In this document: positions 16,172 through 22,293 of the stretch, piece by piece
How positions within the stretch are numbered: position 1 is the first letter of the stretch
Layout: every line of letters starts with the position of its first letter
NCBI RefSeq assembly: GCF_000186865.1
Contig: NW_008705561.1
Location: forward strand, 1,040,178 to 1,064,303
Reading direction: 5' to 3'
From: Aureococcus anophagefferens
Taxonomy: Eukaryota > Sar > Pelagophyceae > Pelagomonadales > Pelagomonadaceae
Length of the DNA: 24,126 nt
Translations under genes and position numbers: made by a program
Notes under the pieces: model-generated
Database searches by the model: none
Seen by the model: the letters and a program-made list of their open reading frames with translations, nothing else
What the model was told of the DNA's origin: nothing

Positions 16172-16206
16172 CGCGAGCCGACCCGCGCGGGTAGGTGGCC
16201 TTGGAT

Positions 16207-16254
16207 CGGGAAGGGGTGTAGGGCGTGCGGAAGGGGATCGGGGCAAGTCCGTGG
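16207..16254 (+). repeat. Dispersed G-rich repeat after the REJ gene (copy 2)
   Basis: This is the partner of 11551-11596, found 36 bp after the REJ stop and about 55 bp before the ATG of the PhyH-like gene. It starts CGGGAAGGGGTGTAGGGCG. Conservation at the same relative place after two adjacent genes suggests either a shared regulatory role or a common duplication origin. Confidence 0.6.
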
Positions 16255-16309
16255 GCACGCGTGTGAGGCTTGCACTGCAACTTGAAGAGCTTGCCGCAGC
16301 GCCTACACA

Positions 16310-17404
16310 ATGTTGCGAGCGGAGAGCGCCATGCCGGCCGTCGTCACGCCCGCGAAGGCGCCGCGGACGGCGCCGCGGGCCGAGGCGCCGGGCGACGGCG
16401 GCCTCGCGGCGGACGGCTTCGTCGTCCTGCCCGTCTTCGGCGCCGCGGCGGCGGCGGACTGGCGGGCGCGGCTCGTCGCGGCGCTCAAGGCGTCGCCGGA
16501 GCTCGACGCGGGCGTCGCGCGGTCGCCGGGCGTCCCGGCGCTCGTCGGCGGCGGCTTCGGCGCGCTGGGCCACGCGTCGTCGTTCCACAACGGCGTCGTC
16601 CGCGCGCTCCGGCGGGTGATCCATCCCGTCGGCGCGCGCGCGCTCGCGCCGCTGCGCCGCGGGCGGCGCCTCGAGCAGCTCCTGGACCGCGCCATGCTCC
16701 GCGCGCCGGGCCGCGCGGCGGCGGCCGAGTCGTGGCACCGCGACGTCGCGGTGTCGGCGGCCGCGGGCGACGACGTCTTCGGCGGCTGGCTCAACCTCGA
16801 CGCCGTCGCGAGCGAGTTCGTCTGCTGCCCGGGCACGCACGGCGACGACGCGGCGGGTGCCGCGGGCTTCTCGCCGCTCGGCGACGCCAAGGCCTGGGCC
16901 GCGCGGAGCGCGACGGTCGCGGTGCCGCCGGGCCACCTCCTCGTCTTCTTCGAAACCATCGCGCACCGCGTCGCGAGCCGCAAGGCGCCGCCCGCCGGCG
17001 TCGTGCGCCTCTTCGCGGGCTGGCGCCTCACGGCGTCGGACGCGCCGCTCATGGGCGCCGGCGCGCTCGCGTCGGTGCTGGCGGACCAGGCCGTGCCGCA
17101 GTTGAAGTCGGGCCAGACGCCCGCGCTGTACCCCGTCCTGTACTGGACGAACCACCGGCGCCTGCTGCCGCCCCTCGCGATGCACTTCCGCGAGGAGCTC
17201 CGCGTCGTCCGCACGCTCAAGCGCAAGCGCGGCGACGACCGGCCCGAGGAGCGCGTCGTCTGCCCGCCGCGCCACGCGGCGAGCCTCCGCGCCTGCGGCC
17301 TCCCGCTCTACCCGGCCTACGACGACGACGAGATCGCGCTGCTGACGCCCCAGCCCCCGGATGACGACGACGTCGTGGCGGTCGTGACCCAGGACGCGGA
17401 GTAG
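16310..17404 (+). CDS. PhyH-like Fe(II)/2-oxoglutarate dioxygenase
   Basis: The protein is 364 residues from the ATG at 16310; the ATG at 16331 (residue 8) is an alternative. The core has the double-stranded beta-helix metal triad in phytanoyl-CoA dioxygenase spacing: H143-x-D145 in WHRD, distal H219 in IAHRV, and R233 in VVRLF, 14 residues later, as the likely 2-oxoglutarate anchor. Supporting blocks are GGWLNLD (158-164), CCPGTH (172-177) and VPPGHLLVFFE (205-215). Enzymes of this fold hydroxylate small molecules, lipids or proteins using Fe(II), O2 and 2-oxoglutarate. The substrate cannot be read from sequence. A C-terminal basic KRKRGDD patch (304-310) and acidic end suggest it may not be organellar; no signal peptide is seen. 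Similar proteins occur in algae and large DNA viruses, so transfer is possible, though codon use is like its neighbours. It is convergent with the AP2 array, 36 bp away. Confidence 0.7.
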   Translation: MLRAESAMPAVVTPAKAPRTAPRAEAPGDGGLAADGFVVLPVFGAAAAADWRARLVAALKASPELDAGVARSPGVPALVGGGFGALGHASSFHNGVVRALRRVIHPVGARALAPLRRGRRLEQLLDRAMLRAPGRAAAAESWHRDVAVSAAAGDDVFGGWLNLDAVASEFVCCPGTHGDDAAGAAGFSPLGDAKAWAARSATVAVPPGHLLVFFETIAHRVASRKAPPAGVVRLFAGWRLTASDAPLMGAGALASVLADQAVPQLKSGQTPALYPVLYWTNHRRLLPPLAMHFREELRVVRTLKRKRGDDRPEERVVCPPRHAASLRACGLPLYPAYDDDEIALLTPQPPDDDDVVAVVTQDAE

Positions 17405-17440
17405 TTTTTCTTAAAGCTCTCCGAGCTCCGAGCGGCCTAC

Positions 17441-18490
17441 TCACCCGGGCGCGAGCTTGGCGAGGAGCTCGTCCTTGAAGCTCGCCATGCACGCAAGCTT
17501 GCCCTGGACCACGTCGCGCTCCGAGCGTAGCGCGTCGCGTTCGGCGCAGGCGGCGTCGAGCACCGCGCGGAGCGCGTCGCGCTCCGAAACTGCGGCGGCG
17601 AGCTGCTGCGTGAGCGACGGCTTGGCCGACGGCTTGGCCGACGGCCGGGGGATCGTGCGCCGCTTCTCGGCGCGCATCTTCACTTTCTCTTCGTCTTCCG
17701 CGCGCTTCTCCGCTCGTTCTTCTTCAGCGCGCTTCTTCGCTGCTAATTCTTCTGGGAGGGGGAAGTTCGGCCATCGGCCGTACGTCCCAACGAGGTCGTG
17801 CTTGCGGAGCCACGCGTCCCACGCGCGCGCAGCCTCCTCCTCCGTCACGTGATATGTAGTAACCCGGCATCCATTCTCCTCCATCTGTACGCGCCACGGG
17901 TGTTTGTCGCTGTCATACGAGTAAACACCGCGGTACTGGCTCTTACGCCCTTGGGCAGAGCTCTTACGCTCTTGGCCAGTCTCGTCCTCGTCCTCGTCCT
18001 CGAAGTCGTCATCTCCCTCGTCCTCGGACGACGAAGAGGAGGCCGCGGCCGCGTCGAAGCTCGCGAGGAGCGAGGGCATCGCCGCCGCGCGCAGCGGCGT
18101 GGCGTGGATCCTCGGGCCACCGGCCGGATGCGGGAGCGGCGGTGGAACAGCGGCGGCGACGCGCGGGGGCGCGGCGCGTGGGACGATCGCGGGCGTCTCC
18201 AGATTGCTTCTCCGCACCTCGTCCTCGTAGCCGACCGTGTCGTCGTCGCGGTCCGCGCCGTCGCGCGCGCGCGGCACTTTCTCCGACGACTCGTCCGCCG
18301 TTATGAAATGCGGCGCATCCCGCGGCGCACACGTCTTGCGCGACGCCGTGGTCTTTACCCGCTTCTTCGGTGGTGGCACACTCGACTCCGTGATTGGAGG
18401 CCATTGCTCGGCGTGGTCCTTCTGGCCGTGCTCCGTCACGAGAAATCCATCGACAAAGGTTTCCTCCTCGAGCTTCTCGGTGCGTGTCAT
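17441..18490 (-). CDS. AP2/ERF-domain coiled-coil protein A
   Basis: The ORF encodes 349 residues. The start at 18490 (MTRTEKLEEE) was chosen because the paralogue at 18692-19675 begins identically; the open frame continues 37 codons further upstream. Features in order: conserved N-terminal block (1-21), basic PKKRVK (41-46, likely nuclear localisation signal), a PSLLASFDAAAA block with an acidic Ser/Asp/Glu stretch (139-170), one AP2/ERF DNA-binding domain (184-245: QYRGV, PWRVQ, TEEEAARAWDAWL, NFP), a Lys/Glu-rich charged helix (246-278), and a C-terminal coiled coil of SERDALR heptads (295-345). AP2 domains bind DNA; the coiled coil probably dimerises, perhaps with array neighbours. The middle segment (93-137) and the charged helix are absent from the other three members. 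The AP2 domain is the most diverged of the first three genes (VTTYHVTEEEAARAW). Confidence 0.8.
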   Translation of the reverse strand: MTRTEKLEEETFVDGFLVTEHGQKDHAEQWPPITESSVPPPKKRVKTTASRKTCAPRDAPHFITADESSEKVPRARDGADRDDDTVGYEDEVRRSNLETPAIVPRAAPPRVAAAVPPPLPHPAGGPRIHATPLRAAAMPSLLASFDAAAASSSSSEDEGDDDFEDEDEDETGQERKSSAQGRKSQYRGVYSYDSDKHPWRVQMEENGCRVTTYHVTEEEAARAWDAWLRKHDLVGTYGRWPNFPLPEELAAKKRAEEERAEKRAEDEEKVKMRAEKRRTIPRPSAKPSAKPSLTQQLAAAVSERDALRAVLDAACAERDALRSERDVVQGKLACMASFKDELLAKLAPG

Positions 18491-18600
18491 GTGAACTTCA
18501 AGATGTGTTGAACGACGAAGCTTTGCGGGCGTGTCGCGTACGTCGGCGTGTGGCTGAGAGAGGGTCAACAAGTAGACAACATGTTCATCGATTCTTCTCA

Positions 18601-18727
18601 ATCGACTTTGCCTTAGGCGGAGCGCTCTCGTGAGCGCTCTCGAGCTCTCGCCCCCCCCCCCGCTCGCGCCCCCCGCGCGCCCCGCGCGCGGCTAGGCGTC
18701 CACGGGCCCGAGCTTGGCGAGGAGCTT
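18601..18727. repeat. AP2-array spacer repeat, copy 1 (between genes A and B)
   Basis: This matches 20891-21003. Both begin ATCGACTTTGCCTTAGGC, continue through CTCTCGTGAGCGCTCTCG and a poly-C tract, and end in about 57 identical bases that run across the stop codon into the last codons of the downstream-listed gene (KLGPVDA end). Copy 1 has a longer C run (about 12-13 Cs) and a CTCGAGCTCTCG insertion. It holds the promoter-distal region of gene A and the 3' end of gene B. Confidence 0.9.
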
Positions 18728-19675
18728 GTCGTTGAAGCGCGAGGTAGCCGCGTTTTCGCCCTGGAGCACGTCGCGCTCCGAGCGTAGCGCGTCGCGTTCC
18801 GCGCAGGCGGCGTCGAGGACGGCGCGGAGGGCGTTGCGCTCCGAAACAGCGGCGGCGCTCTCCGAGCGCAGCGCGTCGAGCTCCACGCGGAGCGCGTCCC
18901 GTTCCGAGGCGACGGTTTCGCGGCCCGCGCGGAGCGTGTCGCGCTCCAGGCGGACGGCGTCGCGCTCCGACCGCGTGGTGGCGAGCTGCTCCGTAACCGA
19001 CGGCTTCCGCGTGTCGCCCGCGGCCTCGGCCGCGACCGCGGCGGACCGCTCCGCGCGGATCTCGACGGCGGCGTTACGCGCAGCGGGCTTGGTCGACGGC
19101 CCGGGGCGCGAGAGCGGCTTCTTCGCGCGCTTCGCCGCCTCTTCTTCTCCGGGGAGCGGGAAGTTCAGCTTTCGGCGATGATCAGTGCCAACAAGATTGT
19201 GCTCCCGGAGGTACTTGTCATAGACGCGCGCCGCTTCCTCCTCCGTCGCGTGGCTGCCGAGATTGACCGGTTTTCCACGGATCCTGGTGGTCGCTCGCCA
19301 CGGGTTTTTGCTACTATTACCCGTTGTGGTCACACCGTGGTACTGGCTCTTAGGCCATTGACCAGAGGTCTCCTCCTCCTCTTCGTCCTCGGATGACGAG
19401 GCCGCGGCCGCGTCGAAGCTCGCGAGGAGCGAGGGCGCGGCGCGCGGCGGCGCCTCGTCCTCGTATCCGACCGCGTCGTCGTCGCGGTCCGCGCCGTCGC
19501 GCGCGCGGGGCACTTTCTCCGACGAATCGTCCGCCGATTTTGCCGGCGACGCGTCCCGCGGCGCACACGTCTTGGGCGACGCCGTGGTCTTCGCCCGTTT
19601 CTTCGGTTGGGCGTGCTCCGTCACGAGAAATCCATCGACAAAGGTTTCCTCCTCGAGCTTCTCGGTGCGTGTCAT
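18692..19675 (-). CDS. AP2/ERF-domain coiled-coil protein B
   Basis: The ORF encodes 327 residues, starting MTRTEKLEEETFVDGFLVTE as in gene A. QPKKRAK (23-29) is a likely nuclear localisation signal. The block PSLLASFDAAAASSSEDEEEEE (81-102, shared with gene C) leads to one AP2/ERF domain at 109-173 (QYHGV, NPWRAT, GKPVNLGSHATEEEAARVYDK in two parts, KLNFP). A linker rich in Ala and Arg follows, then a long coiled coil (226-320) made of seven-residue units on the SERDALR theme. The last residues, KLGPVDA, match gene D exactly rather than A or C, so the 3' end looks like it came from D by recombination. A CCAAT box in the minus-strand sense lies about 65-70 bp upstream of the ATG (around 19740-19745), a possible promoter element. 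Predicted to be a nuclear DNA-binding regulator. Confidence 0.82.
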   Translation of the reverse strand: MTRTEKLEEETFVDGFLVTEHAQPKKRAKTTASPKTCAPRDASPAKSADDSSEKVPRARDGADRDDDAVGYEDEAPPRAAPSLLASFDAAAASSSEDEEEEETSGQWPKSQYHGVTTTGNSSKNPWRATTRIRGKPVNLGSHATEEEAARVYDKYLREHNLVGTDHRRKLNFPLPGEEEAAKRAKKPLSRPGPSTKPAARNAAVEIRAERSAAVAAEAAGDTRKPSVTEQLATTRSERDAVRLERDTLRAGRETVASERDALRVELDALRSESAAAVSERNALRAVLDAACAERDALRSERDVLQGENAATSRFNDKLLAKLGPVDA

Positions 19676-19913
19676 GTCGACGAATGGTTTGCGGTCGAGG
19701 CGTCCGGCGTGCGTCTGAGAGAGCTCAGAGCGAGGTCATTATTGGTTCAACAATCGGCTCAATAGCTCTCCGACGCCTTCTCTGTGCTTGTCTCTGATCG
19801 GCTTGTCGCGACCCAGGATATGGAGTAATTGGGTTTATTTGCGGGCTGAGTTTGTTCTTCTTGCGGCTTCCGGGAAGCCTATCGCGGATGCCCCGGCAAT
19901 TCGATGGCGGGGC

Positions 19914-20828
19914 CTACGCGGGCGCGAGCTTCGCGAGGAGCTGGTCCTTGAAGCTCGTCATACAAGTGAGCTGGATTTGCAGCACGTCCCGCTCCGAGCA
20001 CGCGGCGTCCCGCTCCGAGCGCAGCGCGTCGCGCTCCGCGCGGAGCGCGTCCCGTTCCGAGGCGACGGTCTCGCGGCCCGCGCGGAGCATGTCGCGCTCC
20101 AGGCGGACGGCGTCGCGCTCCGACCGCGCGGTGGCGAGCTGCTCCGTAACCGACGGCTTTTTGTGCGCAGCGGGCTTGGTCGACGACCCGGGGCGCGCGT
20201 GCGGCTTCTCCGGGGGCTTCTTCGCCTCTTCTTCTCCGGGCAGCGGGAAGTTCAGCTTTCGGCGATTAGTGCCAAGAAGATTGTGCTCCCGGATGTACTT
20301 GTCATAGACGCGCGCAGCCTCCTCCTCCGTCGCGTGGCTGCCGAGATTGACCGGTTTTCCATCGACCTTGAGGGTCGCGCGCCACGGCTTTGCGCTACTA
20401 CCCGACGCGCACACACCGCGGTACTGGCTCTTAGGCCGTTGGCCAGAGGTCTCTTCCTCCTCTTCGTCCTCGGACGACGAGGCCGCGGCCGCGTCGAAGC
20501 TCGCGAGGAGCGAGGGCGCCGCGCGCGGCGGCGCCTCGTCCTCGTATCCGACCGTGTCGTCGTCGCGGTCTGCGCCGTCGCCCGCGGTCGGCACCACCGT
20601 GGGCGGCTCATCTCTCAAAGGTTCCTCCGGGCGCTGCAGATGGGCCGGGGCCTGAGTCTTGCGAGACGCCGTCGTCTTCACGCGCTTCTTCTTTGGCTCG
20701 CAAGTGAGAGGTGTGCTCGATTCCGCCTCACTTGGGGCCGTCACAACGTCCTCCCAGACATTCTCCGTCACAAAGTCACCCTCGTTGACGGAGTTCTTCT
20801 CCACGAGCTTCTTCCCGAGCGTAGTCAT
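19914..20828 (-). CDS. AP2/ERF-domain coiled-coil protein C
   Basis: The ORF encodes 304 residues from the ATG at 20828 (MTTLGKKLVE), which aligns with the starts of A and B; an in-frame ATG at 20870 would add 14 residues. PKKKRVK (45-51) has the form of a classical monopartite nuclear localisation signal. The acidic block (107-126) precedes the AP2/ERF domain (134-195: QYRGV, KPWRATL, GSHATEEEAARVYDKYI, KLNFP), which is the most similar to that of B. The coiled coil (226-300) has very regular SERDALRAERDALRSERD-type heptads, and the DNA shows the matching 21-bp period around 19980-20130. It ends KLAPA, like A (KLAPG). The N-terminal 35 residues differ most from A and B, so target or partner choice may have shifted. 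Confidence 0.82.
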   Translation of the reverse strand: MTTLGKKLVEKNSVNEGDFVTENVWEDVVTAPSEAESSTPLTCEPKKKRVKTTASRKTQAPAHLQRPEEPLRDEPPTVVPTAGDGADRDDDTVGYEDEAPPRAAPSLLASFDAAAASSSEDEEEEETSGQRPKSQYRGVCASGSSAKPWRATLKVDGKPVNLGSHATEEEAARVYDKYIREHNLLGTNRRKLNFPLPGEEEAKKPPEKPHARPGSSTKPAAHKKPSVTEQLATARSERDAVRLERDMLRAGRETVASERDALRAERDALRSERDAACSERDVLQIQLTCMTSFKDQLLAKLAPA

Positions 20829-20890
20829 GCTGGATGCGCACGACGGCGGGTTCTTGTCGGAGCTCTCCACTGGGATCGGCGACGCGTTCG

Positions 20891-21003
20891 ATCGACTTTG
20901 CCTTAGGCAGACGGCTCTCGTGAGCGCTCTCGTGAGCGCTCGCGCCCCCCCGCGCGCCCCGCGCGCGGCTAGGCGTCCACGGGCCCGAGCTTGGCGAGGA
21001 GCT
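20891..21003. repeat. AP2-array spacer repeat, copy 2 (between genes C and D)
   Basis: This is the partner of 18601-18727. It contains ATCGACTTTGCCTTAGGC, two overlapping CTCGTGAGCGCTC units, a seven-C tract, CGCGCGCCCCGCGCGCGG and the end of gene D through the stop (CTA at 20969-20971). The copy relation with the A-B spacer shows segmental duplication or gene conversion within the array. Confidence 0.9.
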
Positions 21004-21883
21004 CGTCCTTGAGGGCGGCGAGGGCCGCGTGCTGGCCGCGGAGCGCGTCGCGGTCCGCGCGGAGCGCGTCGCGCTCGCTGCGGGCGGCGTCGCGCTCCGC
21101 GCGGAGCGTGTCGCGCTCGAGGCGCGTGGTCTCGCGCTCGGCGCGGAGCGTGGCGACGAGCATGGCGACGTCGCCGCGGGCCGCGTCGCGGTCGCCGCGG
21201 AGCGCGGCCGCGTCGCCGCGGGCCGCGTCGCGCTGGAGGCCGAGCTCGCGCTCGAGGCGCGTGGGCCCGCGGGGCTTGCGCTTGACCGTGCGCTTCTTGA
21301 GCGTGAGGAGCTCGCCGGGCCGGGGGAAGTTGACGGGGCGGCCGAGCTCGCGCGCGCGGTCGTCGTAGACGCGCGCGGCCTCCTCGGGCGTCGCGTAGAC
21401 GCCCAGATTCGTGTGCACGCCGCCCTGGGTGATGCGCGCGAGCCAGGGCGTGGCCTTGTTGCCGTCCGTGCGGTAGCAGACGCCCGTGTACTTGCTCGCC
21501 GTGGCCCCGGGCCCGGGCTCGTCGTCGTCGTCGTCGTCGCCGTCCTCGTCGCCCTCGGAGCCCGCGAGCTCGCCCTCGGCCGCCGGCGGCGCCGCGTCCG
21601 GCGCCCGGTCCCGGCCGTAGGAGTCGCAGAGGCTCAGGAGCTCGTTGCGCAGCTCGCGGAGCTCCGGGGCGTCGTCCGCGCGGATCTCCGCGGGCGCCGG
21701 CGCGGCCGCGGCCGCCGTCGGTGTCGGGCCCGAGCCCTTGAGGCGCTTCATCTTCGAGCCCCGGCCCGCCGCCGGGGCCTGGAGCCGCTTCATCTTCGAC
21801 CCGCCCGCCGGCGCCGACCCGTCCGAGAGGCTCAGGATCGCCGTGAGGGCCGAGTGGGCCGTGCCGGGCGAAGAAGAGGCCAT
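20969..21883 (-). CDS. AP2/ERF-domain coiled-coil protein D (divergent array member)
   Basis: The ORF encodes 304 residues. The N-terminus is unlike A-C: MASSSPGTAH, then two GSKMKRL repeats (28-34 and 42-48, basic, possible nuclear signal). A helix (about 70-90) and an acidic linker (104-122) lead to a divergent AP2/ERF domain at 129-188 (KYTGV, TPWLARI, LGVYATPEEAARVYDD, NFP). A basic patch (196-206) precedes a long coiled coil (207-298) with RGDxAAL/ERDALRA heptads, ending KLGPVDA as in gene B. Codon use is more uniformly GC-rich than in A-C (few A/T third positions), so D may be the older, stable member and A-C a derived expansion. It is divergent from the coilin-like gene, 410 bp away. 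Confidence 0.8.
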   Translation of the reverse strand: MASSSPGTAHSALTAILSLSDGSAPAGGSKMKRLQAPAAGRGSKMKRLKGSGPTPTAAAAAPAPAEIRADDAPELRELRNELLSLCDSYGRDRAPDAAPPAAEGELAGSEGDEDGDDDDDDEPGPGATASKYTGVCYRTDGNKATPWLARITQGGVHTNLGVYATPEEAARVYDDRARELGRPVNFPRPGELLTLKKRTVKRKPRGPTRLERELGLQRDAARGDAAALRGDRDAARGDVAMLVATLRAERETTRLERDTLRAERDAARSERDALRADRDALRGQHAALAALKDELLAKLGPVDA

Positions 21884-22293
21884 GGTGAAGTAGCGGCGCG
21901 CGGCGGGCTGCGGCTGCCCCGAAAGTCGCGTTTCTTCGGCGGGGGGGCTGCGGCGGGCCCAGGGGCTGGCGCGGGGGGCTCGCGGGGCGTCGCGGGGCTC
22001 CGGGGCGGACGGTCGCGGATTAGAATGCCACTGTGGATGGACGGACGAAAGTCACCCTGCTGCTGTGATTGTCAAGGCGGCTTGATTCAGGAAGGCACGG
22101 TATGAGGTGGCGTTCTCGTTGAGGTACAATGTTTTCATGCACTACCGCACAGAAGTACGAGGTAGATGCGGTCGTGGATGAAAACATTGTGCCATTCGAG
22201 GTGGATGTGGCCGTCGATGGAGCAGCGCGGCATCTCGGGCTGCGTGCCGTAAACAGTGACTCGCTGCGGTTGCTAACACAGACGCGATTAGCG
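21884..22293. promoter_or_regulatory. Divergent intergenic region with hairpin (410 bp)
   Basis: This separates AP2 gene D (minus) and the coilin-like gene (plus). The first 130 bp are G-rich (GGGGGGG runs near 21940). From about 22020 to 22290 composition drops to near 50% GC, unlike the rest of the window, and holds the inverted repeat at 22123-22193. An open frame starting at 22129 runs in frame into the coilin-like gene. No tRNA-like structure or other gene was recognised. Confidence 0.45.
22123..22193. repeat. 27-bp inverted repeat (hairpin) upstream of the coilin-like gene
   Basis: The arms are 22123-22149 and 22167-22193, with a 17-base loop between them. The inner-to-outer core ACAATGTTTTCAT / ATGAAAACATTGT (22126-22138 and 22178-22190) is perfect over 13 bp. 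Three mismatches occur over 27 bp. The region is much less GC-rich than its surroundings. It could be a transposon-derived palindrome, a cruciform or an RNA stem in a 5' UTR. Confidence 0.85.

Noticed and set aside
13570..16194. Plus-strand 874-codon frame over the REJ gene
   Set aside because: Arg/Gly/Ala-rich frame shifted relative to the membrane protein; no hydrophobic segments or motifs.
16310..17404. Recent giant-virus origin of the PhyH-like gene
   Set aside because: Related proteins occur in large DNA viruses, but base composition and codon use match the neighbours and no other viral gene is present.
18648..18676. Poly-C tract as a telomere-like or origin element
   Set aside because: A simple homopolymer run inside a duplicated spacer whose length differs between copies (about 12-13 vs 7); slippage explains it.
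19960..20140. Possible CRISPR-like or satellite array with 21-bp period
   Set aside because: The period is three times seven and in frame; it encodes coiled-coil heptads (SERDALR) and has no spacers of unique sequence.
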